DNA from: Methanothermobacter sp. K4
GTDB taxonomy: Archaea > Methanobacteriota > Methanobacteria > Methanobacteriales > Methanothermobacteraceae
Assembly: GCF_022014235.1 (NCBI RefSeq)
Contig: NZ_JAKLTD010000003.1
Coordinates: 1-64,000, forward strand
Length of the DNA: 64,000 bases
Direction: 5' to 3'
This document shows positions 1 to 7,834 of the stretch, one piece after another (the first letter of the stretch is position 1; the number at the start of each line of letters is the position of its first letter). Made by a program: the position numbers and the translations under genes. The notes below the pieces were generated by a model that was not told the DNA's origin, did not search any database, and worked only from the letters and a program-made list of their open reading frames with translations.

Positions 1-177
1 CTTCGAGGCCTGTTTTTGGGCCGAGTTGTTTAGCCTGCCGTTTCCAAGGTTTTTTGTCCCTTTTTTGTGGGGTTTGGTTGTGTTTGGTGGCTGTTTTTCT
101 GGTTGGGTGTTAGTGGTTTTTTGGGTTTTCCTTGTGGGGTTTCTCTTTTTTATGTGTGGATTTGTTGTGTTGTGGTT
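1..177. other. G/T-rich spacer before 5S, no gene seen
   Basis: This stretch is strongly skewed to G and T on the plus strand. It gives low-complexity hydrophobic frames on plus and Asn/Pro/Lys-rich frames on minus, neither of which resembles a protein family. It may be the spacer between a 23S gene and the 5S gene; the first 20-30 bases could be a 23S tail or processing stem, but I cannot show that. Confidence 0.4.
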
Positions 178-297
178 TTGGCGGTCATGGCGTGGGGGTT
201 TTATACCTGATCTCGTTTCGATCTCAGTAGTTAAGTCCTGTTGCGTTGTGGGTGTGTACTGCGGTGTTTTGCTGTGGGAAGCCCACTTCACTGCCAG
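178..297 (+). rRNA. rrf: 5S ribosomal RNA
   Basis: The terminal stem pairs 179-185 (TGGCGGT) with 290-296 (ACTGCCA), with one G-T pair. The interior carries the archaeal 5S loop signature at about 207-233 (GATCTCGTTTCGATCTCAG followed by AGTTAAG), which is the conserved loop B/C region. A T-run at about 315-321 just downstream is a plausible terminator. The open frames here on both strands are incidental. The ends are set by stem pairing and could be off by a few bases. The rest of the rRNA operon, if linked, would lie before the window. Confidence 0.9.
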
Positions 298-408
298 ACC
301 ACACCTCATACTCACTTTTTTTAACAGGAAATTTTATCCATTCAACTGCATGGATTTACATAGATTTATTAACTCAAATGCAGATGCGAAAATGGAGCTG
401 TATTATAA

Positions 409-861
409 TTAACCATCCTTACGATTCTTTTTCTGTCTTACAGTAACAGGTCATCACTTGATCCTGAAAAATTTGTTGAAATACTTCTCCTTTCAATCCT
501 CACCGTACAGGTGGGACTGGGTTCTATCTGGGCATTCGCTGGACACACATTCCTGCAGGATACGATCGCCCGCTACATAGGATGGCCGACTAAAACCCAT
601 TTCAGGAGTTTACCTTTGCAAACCTCTCATTTGGTGTCCCGGGTCTTTCATACTGGAAATTTCGATGTTATTCTGGACGGCAACCATAGTGGGGTTTAGC
701 GTATTCTACCCTGGAGCCGCTTATGGACATATCATGGATGCGCTTATGATGGGAAGCTACTCTCCGGGCATACAGGTGCACCACTTCACAGTGATATCGG
801 TGTACCTCTGATACTGATTCTGCTCCTGATTTACCAGAAGAGAACTGCTTTAGAGAATTAA
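409..861 (+). pseudogene. Frameshifted DUF6790-like membrane protein
   Basis: Joining pieces from different frames rebuilds one protein. Segment 1 (to about 603) ends in TFLQDTIARYIGWPT. Segment 2 (603-665, shifted) reads QEFTFANLSFGVPGL. Segment 3 (665-777, shifted again) reads FWTATIVGFSVFYPGAAYGH. Segment 4 (778-861) reads PLILILLLIYQKR and ends at a TAA. The pieces run in the order of a small four-helix membrane protein that I recall as DUF6790. At least three frameshifts and no clear start codon mark it as a pseudogene. The family name is from memory; the reconstructed reading is seen directly. Confidence 0.75.
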
Positions 862-918
862 TAAAATTATTGTACTGATTTGATTTAGCGGAAAAGGGCT
901 GTTTAAAGAATTAATATT

Positions 919-1824
919 TTACCAGTCGGCGCACCGTGTTTTTTCCCCCACAGGGCATACATGGACATTGACAATTTTTATCATATCAACATCAGCTATG
1001 ATTTTTCCCTCAACATCATGTGCTATTCTGTGGGCTTCACGGAGTACTAGGTTCCCATCAACCTCGATGTGGATATCAGCTGCAGCATAGGGTCCAAAGT
1101 AATTTATACGGACATCATGTATGCCCATGACCCCGTCCACAGATAGGGCTGCTGTCTCAATGTCCCTCATAAGCGCGGGAGATGGAACCGCTCCAAGTAT
1201 ATTGTTGACATTTTCACGGCCAACATCAAAGGCGGTTTTCAGAACAAGCACTGCTATTATCACGGCAACCAGGGGGTCTAGGAACCTAAAACCCAGGTTG
1301 GACCCTGCAACACCCACCATTATGGCTATACACGAAAAGATGTCAACCTTCTGGTGCTGGGCATCCGCCACTATTGCGGGGCTGTTTATCCTCTCGCCAA
1401 TTCTCCTTATATATAGGGTCATGGAAATGTTTGCAACTATACCCGCAGCCGCCATAAGGGCGGCGGTGTAATCTGGAGGTGCCACTTCAATGAAAAGTTT
1501 ACGGTATGCCTCAGAAACTATCTCATAGGATATGATACCAAGGAATAAAACAACCACAAGCCCAACAAGAGCCTCAGCCCTCCCATGCCCGTAGGGATGC
1601 TCCCTGTCAGGTGGTCGCTGCCCTATTCTGAATCCTATGTATGTGATTATTGATGTCATGACGTCGGATAGGGTGTGGGCGGCCTCAGCAACAAGGGCAA
1701 CACTACCAGAGGACACCCCCACAATGAAATTCAGGGTTGTTAGAATTATGTTGCCACCTATACCCGCAAGAGCTGCGCGCCTTCCAAGGCGCATCCTCTC
1801 AACATCATCCACATCAAACACCAC
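919..1824 (-). CDS. Cation diffusion facilitator transporter
   Basis: The 301-residue protein has about six predicted membrane helices and the CDF metal-site signatures: HTLSDV at the end of helix 2 and HPYGHGRAEAL after helix 3, followed by a cytoplasmic C-terminal domain of about 80 residues. CDF proteins export divalent metals such as Zn, Fe or Mn in exchange for protons; the metal cannot be told here. The GTG start overlaps the end of the upstream aminotransferase by 11 bases, so the two are probably co-transcribed and translationally coupled. A later start at the ATG of residue 11 is possible. Confidence 0.88.
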   Translation of the reverse strand: MVFDVDDVERMRLGRRAALAGIGGNIILTTLNFIVGVSSGSVALVAEAAHTLSDVMTSIITYIGFRIGQRPPDREHPYGHGRAEALVGLVVVLFLGIISYEIVSEAYRKLFIEVAPPDYTAALMAAAGIVANISMTLYIRRIGERINSPAIVADAQHQKVDIFSCIAIMVGVAGSNLGFRFLDPLVAVIIAVLVLKTAFDVGRENVNNILGAVPSPALMRDIETAALSVDGVMGIHDVRINYFGPYAAADIHIEVDGNLVLREAHRIAHDVEGKIIADVDMIKIVNVHVCPVGEKTRCADW

Positions 1825-2932
1825 ACATGGTTTTCAAGCGTTCCATGGCCTCCTCTATAAGCTCATAGGATGTTGCATAGGACATTCTAACATAATCTGA
1901 ACCTGCACTTCCGAATGCAGATCCAGGGACAACTGCAACACCGGCATCAAGCGCCCCTTCTGTAAAACCCCTGGAGTCACCCACGTGGGGGAACATGTAG
2001 AATGCACCGCCTGGAAGAGTGCATTCAAGGCCCATTTCAGTGAGGGACCTGAACATGAGGTCACGCCTTCTTTTGAACTCATCCACCATCTCCTTCACAC
2101 AGTCCTGGGGGCCCCTGAGGGCTGCAAGGGCAGCAAACTGTGACACGGATGGTGCGCAGGCGGTATTGTACTGGTGAACCTTAAGAAGCTCCTCAATTAT
2201 ATCTTCACGGCCGGCAACGTAACCTATCCTGAGTCCGGTCATGGCATATGTCTTTGAGAAACCATTGATGACCAGGGCGTTATCTGTGAAACGGGCGGGG
2301 CTGTAATGTTTTCCATCATAGATGATCTTTTCATAGATTTCATCGGAGATTATGAGTAGATCCCTGTCCTCTGCTATTTCAGCGACGCCCTTAACCTCTT
2401 CTTTACCCATAACGCTACCTGTTGGATTGGATGGTGAGTTCATTATTATGACCCTTGTATCGTCTGTGATAAGTGATTCAACCCTTTCAGGGGTCATGGA
2501 GAATCCTTCCTCCATACTGAGGGGTACAGGGACACTTATGGCCTCTGCCAGCTTCACACAGGCATCGTATGATAGGAAACCAGGGTCAGGTATCAGTGCG
2601 CGCTCCCCCCTATCAAGAAGGGCCTGTGTGCACATGAATATCGCTTCACTGGCGCCAACGGTTACTATTATCGACTCAGGTTCCACATGGACCCGATTTT
2701 CTGTTCTGAGTTTCTCTGAGATGGCCTCTCTTAATTCATCCATACCCATGTTTGATGTGTAGTGTGTCAGTCCCTCGTCCACAGCTTCCTTGAGGGCTTC
2801 ACGCACATGTTCAGGTACATTGAAATCAGGTTCACCTATCCCGAGGTTTATTGTGTCCTCACCTGCAACTTCAAACATTTTCCTTATCTCTGAGAGCCTT
2901 ATGTCCCTTATTCTTGAAGCAAATTCTGTCAT
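1814..2932 (-). CDS. Class I aminotransferase (aspartate aminotransferase-like)
   Basis: This is a fold-type I PLP aminotransferase of about 372 residues. Visible are NLGIGEPDFN near the N-terminus, NSPSNPTGS in the middle, and the PLP lysine motif INGFSKTYAMTGLRIGY. It would move amino groups between amino acids and 2-oxoacids; aspartate specificity is only a family guess. I chose the ATG at 2932 because it forms an ATGA overlap with the stop of the upstream radical SAM gene, a typical coupling arrangement. A longer frame to 2983 exists but would overlap that gene more. The 3' end overlaps the CDF transporter gene. Confidence 0.88.
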   Translation of the reverse strand: MTEFASRIRDIRLSEIRKMFEVAGEDTINLGIGEPDFNVPEHVREALKEAVDEGLTHYTSNMGMDELREAISEKLRTENRVHVEPESIIVTVGASEAIFMCTQALLDRGERALIPDPGFLSYDACVKLAEAISVPVPLSMEEGFSMTPERVESLITDDTRVIIMNSPSNPTGSVMGKEEVKGVAEIAEDRDLLIISDEIYEKIIYDGKHYSPARFTDNALVINGFSKTYAMTGLRIGYVAGREDIIEELLKVHQYNTACAPSVSQFAALAALRGPQDCVKEMVDEFKRRRDLMFRSLTEMGLECTLPGGAFYMFPHVGDSRGFTEGALDAGVAVVPGSAFGSAGSDYVRMSYATSYELIEEAMERLKTMCGV

Positions 2933-4497
2933 CTTAATCGCCCTTCCTGCTGCCATGAACAGCGATCCATGCATCCATGGCATCCTGACTCCTCACACCA
3001 TGGTGTTAATCTCTCCTCCTTCATCCTAATGTATTCTTTCATAAGGAAGTCCTTCCTCAGTCCGAGGTTGATATTATCCCATGGGAGAGCATCGCCGGGG
3101 TTTCTCCTTCTGCAGTAGAGCTCCCATTCCCTCAGGGGTACCTTTGAAAGGGAAGCACTTTCAATGAGTTTTCCGGTTTCAGGGCCGCCTGTTGAGAGCA
3201 CATACTGTATGAGCCCACTGCGGGGACTTCCAAATTTAACAGGAATCCCCCCTGTGAGTTTCCTCAGAAGTTTGATCTTCCTCTTCATTTTCCTCATGTC
3301 ATATTCCATCCACTGGAGGGGGGTGTGTGGTTTGGGGATGAGGGGGTTGATGCTGAAACTTACCATCCCCCTTCTTATTTCATGGAGCCCACGTATGAGG
3401 CGCGCCAGATCCTCAAGGTCCGCCTCTGACTCCCCTGGGACCCCTGTAAGGAAGTACATTTTAACACGAAAACCCCTTTTTATAGCATCCTCTGTTTTTT
3501 TAAATACCATACTATCGCTTATGGGCTTGTTAAGTTTTCTTCGCAATTTAAGGGTTGATTCTGGCGCCACGGTAACTGTTTTAAGTCCCCCTTCAAGCAG
3601 CGTGTCCATGAGGTGGGGTGATAGTGATTCTATTCTGAGTGATGGCATGGAAACCATGAAATCCATATCCACAAGTCTGGAGGAGAGTTCATCTATACGT
3701 GAATAGTCAGAGGCAGCAGCACCTATAAGTGAGACTTTACTGTAGCCAGTGGCATTACGGCCCCTCTCTGCGATATCAAGGAGTCTGGTGAGTGATGTCT
3801 CACGCTTGGGGCGGTAGAGGTAGCCGGACATGCAGAAACGGCAGCCCCTTGAACACCCCCGTGAAACACCCAGGAGGAATGACCGCCCAAGTGAGGGGAC
3901 CATCTTTTTATCCTCTGTAACGGGAACTATCTGTCTTACAGGGTGACATGCCCTGTCCATATCCTCAACAATGACCCTCTCTGCAGGGTTGTCAGGAATG
4001 TAAACACCCCTTATATCCATGAATTCGTCAATCTCACGGCGAGGATCATCCAGCTCAAGATAACGATCGATTAACCTGTTGAGCACCGGCTCAGCCTCAC
4101 CTATTATGAATAGATCAATGAAATCTGAGAGTGGAAGGGGGTTGGATGTTATGCAGGGCCCCCCTGCGATTACAAGGGGACCATCACGTTCATCCCTCCT
4201 TGGCGAAACACCACCATCCCTCAGCATCTGGAGGACCCTGAAATAGTCCTCCTCGTAGTGCACAGTGAAGCTGATTATATCAAAGTCCCTCAGCGGACTT
4301 CCAGATTCAAGGCTTCGTTTGTAGGGGTGTATCGCCCGCTCACACCATGCATCATCCCTTGAATTTATAAGATGGTATATTATATGGTAACCGAGTGAGG
4401 ACATGGCGGTCCTGTAGGGCCCCGGGTAACAGGATGCGACCCTGACATCAACCATCCGGGGGTTCTTGATGATGACATTGTATTCCCGAAGCTGCAT
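2929..4497 (-). CDS. Radical SAM protein, B12-binding-like N-terminus
   Basis: The 522-residue protein carries the radical SAM cluster motif CSRGCRFC (CxxxCxxC) near residue 220, preceded by a domain resembling the B12-binding module of such enzymes (GGPCITSNPLPLSDFID, IGEAEPVLNRLIDRYLE). The tail has extra cysteines (CEESGCHGCMDRC), possibly a second metal site. The substrate is unknown. It is first in a minus-strand operon with the aminotransferase and CDF genes. A TATA-like stretch at about 4503-4514 lies only about 10 bases from the listed ATG, so the ATG at 4455 (MVDVRVASCYP) may be the real start. Confidence 0.82.
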   Translation of the reverse strand: MQLREYNVIIKNPRMVDVRVASCYPGPYRTAMSSLGYHIIYHLINSRDDAWCERAIHPYKRSLESGSPLRDFDIISFTVHYEEDYFRVLQMLRDGGVSPRRDERDGPLVIAGGPCITSNPLPLSDFIDLFIIGEAEPVLNRLIDRYLELDDPRREIDEFMDIRGVYIPDNPAERVIVEDMDRACHPVRQIVPVTEDKKMVPSLGRSFLLGVSRGCSRGCRFCMSGYLYRPKRETSLTRLLDIAERGRNATGYSKVSLIGAAASDYSRIDELSSRLVDMDFMVSMPSLRIESLSPHLMDTLLEGGLKTVTVAPESTLKLRRKLNKPISDSMVFKKTEDAIKRGFRVKMYFLTGVPGESEADLEDLARLIRGLHEIRRGMVSFSINPLIPKPHTPLQWMEYDMRKMKRKIKLLRKLTGGIPVKFGSPRSGLIQYVLSTGGPETGKLIESASLSKVPLREWELYCRRRNPGDALPWDNINLGLRKDFLMKEYIRMKEERLTPWCEESGCHGCMDRCSWQQEGRLR

Positions 4498-4547
4498 GAT
4501 CTATAATTTATAAACTCATTGCACTTAAAGTGGCCATAATGAGCCGG

Positions 4548-4575
4548 GTGTCCGCATAATATAAATTTAACTCTA
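4548..4575 (+). promoter_or_regulatory. Promoter of coaD
   Basis: An AT-rich archaeal TATA-like element (ATAATATAAATTT, about 4556-4568) sits about 45 bases before the coaD ATG in the divergent gap with the radical SAM gene. It is followed by TTTAACTCTAACAT, a 14-mer also found before the fumarase gene near 19529. Confidence 0.5.
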
Positions 4576-4610
4576 ACATAATTAGGGTATTGGCTTCTGA
4601 AGATGATAGG

Positions 4611-5111
4611 ATGAAGGTAAAGAAGTACTCACTTGTTGCTGTTGGAGGAACCTTTGACAGATTTCATAAGGGCCACAGAAGGCTCCTTGATGAGGCATTC
4701 CGTGTAGGGCATACCGTGATGATTGGTGTAACATCAGATGAATTTGCCTCGGCAAAGGGAGATGATATAGAACCCTGCAGTGTCAGGATGAAGAATCTTG
4801 AGGATTATCTTTCGGATAAGGATACCGAGTACCATATAATGAGGCTGGAGGACCCCTATGGCACCACGGTTACAGATGAACGCTTCGATGCCATAGTGGT
4901 AAGCAGGGAGACCGAGCCGGTTGCCCATGAGATAAATGAAATAAGAAAAAGAAAGGGTTTCAGGGAACTTGATATCATAACCATTGACATGGTGCCCGCA
5001 GATGATGGTATCCCCATCTCATCCACCAGGATAAGGAGGGGGGAGATAGACAGGATGGGGCATCTGATTGAGAGGATACGCCATGCCATAAAGAGGAAGA
5101 GAAATCGGTGA
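4611..5111 (+). CDS. coaD: Phosphopantetheine adenylyltransferase
   Basis: PPAT joins ATP and 4'-phosphopantetheine to give dephospho-CoA, the penultimate step of CoA synthesis. The archaeal type is shown by GGTFDRFHKGH (the HxGH nucleotidyltransferase motif) at the N-terminus and SSTRIRRGEID near the C-terminus. Length is about 166 residues. I prefer the ATG at 4611 to an upstream in-frame TTG at 4590, because the core beta strand follows it directly. It stands 16 bases before the next gene and is probably co-transcribed with it. Confidence 0.92.
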   Translation: MKVKKYSLVAVGGTFDRFHKGHRRLLDEAFRVGHTVMIGVTSDEFASAKGDDIEPCSVRMKNLEDYLSDKDTEYHIMRLEDPYGTTVTDERFDAIVVSRETEPVAHEINEIRKRKGFRELDIITIDMVPADDGIPISSTRIRRGEIDRMGHLIERIRHAIKRKRNR

Positions 5112-5127
5112 ATCCCGGGGTGTTTAC

Positions 5128-5655
5128 ATGAGGGTTAATGTGGGATCAACAAATCCTGTTAAGGTTAAGGCCACAGAGAATGTCCTTGGAAAGATATTCG
5201 ATGAAATTGAGGTCAGGGGTGTTGAGGTTGACTCAGGAGTATCTGATCAGCCAGTGGGTCTTGAGGAGACTGTTGAGGGGGCCATCAACCGTGCAAGAGG
5301 GGCTTTCATCAACTGTGAGCTGAGTGTTGGTATAGAGTCCGGGCTTCACAGGGTACCGGGGACAATCACGGGATTTGTGGACCTCCAGTGGTGCGCCATA
5401 TATGATGGTGATCATGTAACAGTGGGGGTGAGCGCAGGCTTTGAATACCCTCCCAGGGTGGTTGAGGAGGTCCTCTCAGGCAGGGAGGTTGGGGATGTTA
5501 TGGATGAACTTACAGGTGTGGATGAACTGGGTAGGAAGAGGGGTGCTGTGAGTTTCCTCTCCCATGGGCTGCTTGACCGTGTTGGGAATACAGAGCAGTG
5601 CGTCCTCATGGCCATGATACCCCGCATGAACCCCTCACTCTATGGTCTTGAATAG
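5128..5655 (+). CDS. Inosine/xanthosine triphosphatase (YjjX/DUF84 type)
   Basis: This 175-residue protein opens with the house-cleaning NTPase signature VGSTNPVKVKA and continues with GVSDQPVGLEET and SVGIESGL, as in the YjjX family. Such enzymes hydrolyse non-canonical ITP and XTP to keep them out of nucleic acids. The final codons and stop lie inside a 32-bp direct repeat that recurs 64 bases downstream at the start of the next gene. Confidence 0.9.
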   Translation: MRVNVGSTNPVKVKATENVLGKIFDEIEVRGVEVDSGVSDQPVGLEETVEGAINRARGAFINCELSVGIESGLHRVPGTITGFVDLQWCAIYDGDHVTVGVSAGFEYPPRVVEEVLSGREVGDVMDELTGVDELGRKRGAVSFLSHGLLDRVGNTEQCVLMAMIPRMNPSLYGLE

Positions 5656-5740
5656 GTGGTGTTTTTCCTGGAAGTCTTTTTCAGAATTAGTATTACTATT
5701 CCATAAAAGTCTTGAATAGGTGGTGTTTTTCCTGGAAGTC
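5645..5740 (+). repeat. 32-bp direct repeat pair at gene junction
   Basis: Two identical 32-bp copies lie at 5645-5676 and 5709-5740 (begin GTCTTGAATAGG, end CCTGGAAGTC), separated by 32 bases. The first copy holds the last codons and TAG stop of the NTPase gene. In the second copy the same sequence contains the GTG start region of the STT3 gene, so a gene 3' end has been copied to form a gene 5' end. Confidence 0.95.
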
Positions 5741-7834
5741 AATGAAAACGTGAAGATCTTTCTTCTGATGTTGCTCATATTCTTCACGGGCTTCATCCTG
5801 AGAGCTGACACGGTTCATCTTGGAGACGTCAATGGGACTGAGAGGGCATATCTCACAGATGATCAGGGCCTCCCATACATGTATGAACTGGACTCCTACT
5901 ACAACTACCGCATCACAGAGAACTACCTGAAAAACGGTCATCCTGGGGATACACTGAGAGCCGGGATTCCATGGGACTCCTATTCCTATTACCCCCCGGG
6001 AAGACCCGCTGTCTATCCACCAGTGATATCATGGGTTTCTATAATGCTCTACAGGCTTCTTGACCCCTTCACAGATATGAGCCTCTATGAGCTCTGCTTC
6101 TGGTTGCCGGCTGTTGTGGCACCCTTTGCAGGTACTGTGATGTTCTTCCTCATCAGAAAGTATGCTGGTGACGCTGCAGGGTTCGCTGGGGGTATCCTGA
6201 TGGTCACAGCACCCCTCTACTTTGCAAGGACCATCCCAGGCTTTTTTGATACAGACATGTTCAACTGTCTGATGCCAGCTTTAATTGTGCTTTTCTACAC
6301 GGGTGTGGTGGAATCCAGGGATAAATATGGATACATCACTTCCGGGTTACTCTTTGCGGTTTCCATGCTGCTTTTCTCCCTTTCATGGACAGGTTGGCCT
6401 TTCATGTTTTATGTTACCCTTGCATCGGCCTTTATTTATTCAATCATATCATGGAGGATGGGAACGCTTGATTTATCATGCATTGAGAGGCTCTTCCTTC
6501 CAGTTTTTTTGGCAATTCTTCTAATAGGATTATTCAATGGCCCCCAGCAGCTTTCAGGGATCAACCCCCTTGCCATCCTTGACTCAACATCATCGACCGG
6601 GCCATGGCCAGATATCTATGAGTCGGTCTCAGAACTTGGCCATCCCTCAGTTGAGGTGTTCATCTCCGCTGGGGGACCCCTCAACCTGGGGTTCGGTGTT
6701 TTCGGGGCTCTTGTGATTATCAGCATCTTTATAAGGGGAGATATGAGGAGGAAACATCTCCCATCATTCAACCCATTCATCCTTACCCTTTCACTGGTAT
6801 GGATGCTGGCAGGGCTTACCGCATATTATATAAGTGTTCGCTTCGGTATTCTCGCAATAACCCCCCTCACATTCATATCAGGCATATTCATTGGTGTTGT
6901 CTTCTCATATATGAGGGCCATCAGCTGCAGATGGAACTTCAGGGTGGATATTCCTGTGATTCTTCTAATGGTCCTCATAATCTCAGTGGCCACCATCGAG
7001 GCTGCTGAGATTGGCAGGGTTCCATTTATAAATGATGACTTCGCGGATGCGGCGGATTTTCTGAAGGATGGGACAGGAGAGGGCACCGTTGTTGTGACTG
7101 AATGGAGCTATGGCCACTACATCACAGCCGCTGCAGAAAGACCGGTTCTTTTTGATGGGGGATCACAGAATACCCCGAGGGCATACTGGATTTTCAGGGC
7201 ATTCGAGACAGACAATGAGAGTTTATCTGTTGGGATATTAACGATGCTCACATCGTCAGGGGACTCAGCAGTTTCATTCCTTGAAAACAGGACAGGAAAC
7301 ACGTCACTAACGGTTCAGATACTCAACGATATCCTTGGTGTCGACAGAAGATCTGCGGAGGAAATACTAATCAGAAAGTACGGCCTTGACATGGGGTTTG
7401 CAGATAAACTCCTTGGATATACCCATCCAGAGAGAAGGGACTATGTTATTCTAACAACTGAGGGTATGAAGTACATAGGTTACTGGTACCTTTACTATGG
7501 CTCATGGAACTTCACCTCAAAGACCCAGAAGCCTCTCTATGAGGTTGCAGATACCGGAAGGTCTGAAATGCTGGAATCGGTTGAGGAGGGCTCATGGAGG
7601 GGTAAGAGACCCTACCGTTTCATAATAAAAGACGGAAATTCTGTGAAAAGGGTTAATGTGGATGAATCCAGCAATTTTTCTGTTATATTTCTCCCAGATG
7701 AAGGTGAGGCCATAATTATTGATAGGAGATTTGATGATTCCCTATTTGTAAAACTGGTGCTCCTTGAAGAGGAAGGCGAACACTTCAGGAGAATATACAG
7801 AAATCGTCATGTAACAATCTGGGGGTTGAGGTGA
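5720..7834 (+). CDS. Oligosaccharyltransferase STT3/AglB, copy 1
   Basis: This 704-residue membrane enzyme transfers lipid-linked glycan to Asn in N-x-S/T sequons on the outer face of the membrane. The N-terminal half has many hydrophobic helices. The first external loop has the acidic motif ELDSYYNYR, the second has FFDTDMF, and the soluble domain has TEWSYGHY, equivalent to WWDYG of other STT3 proteins. The start is uncertain: GTG codons at 5720 and 5723 lie in a direct repeat, and GTG at 5750 is another option. It overlaps copy 2 by a TGATG junction. Confidence 0.9.
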   Translation: MVFFLEVNENVKIFLLMLLIFFTGFILRADTVHLGDVNGTERAYLTDDQGLPYMYELDSYYNYRITENYLKNGHPGDTLRAGIPWDSYSYYPPGRPAVYPPVISWVSIMLYRLLDPFTDMSLYELCFWLPAVVAPFAGTVMFFLIRKYAGDAAGFAGGILMVTAPLYFARTIPGFFDTDMFNCLMPALIVLFYTGVVESRDKYGYITSGLLFAVSMLLFSLSWTGWPFMFYVTLASAFIYSIISWRMGTLDLSCIERLFLPVFLAILLIGLFNGPQQLSGINPLAILDSTSSTGPWPDIYESVSELGHPSVEVFISAGGPLNLGFGVFGALVIISIFIRGDMRRKHLPSFNPFILTLSLVWMLAGLTAYYISVRFGILAITPLTFISGIFIGVVFSYMRAISCRWNFRVDIPVILLMVLIISVATIEAAEIGRVPFINDDFADAADFLKDGTGEGTVVVTEWSYGHYITAAAERPVLFDGGSQNTPRAYWIFRAFETDNESLSVGILTMLTSSGDSAVSFLENRTGNTSLTVQILNDILGVDRRSAEEILIRKYGLDMGFADKLLGYTHPERRDYVILTTEGMKYIGYWYLYYGSWNFTSKTQKPLYEVADTGRSEMLESVEEGSWRGKRPYRFIIKDGNSVKRVNVDESSNFSVIFLPDEGEAIIIDRRFDDSLFVKLVLLEEEGEHFRRIYRNRHVTIWGLR

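Noticed and set aside
1-30. Possible 3' end of 23S rRNA
   Set aside because: A 23S end would be expected before 5S, but too little sequence is present to recognise it.
26-412. 128-residue plus-strand frame, hydrophobic, over the first 400 bases
   Set aside because: It runs through the 5S rRNA gene and a G/T-rich spacer; the sequence is low-complexity and matches no family.
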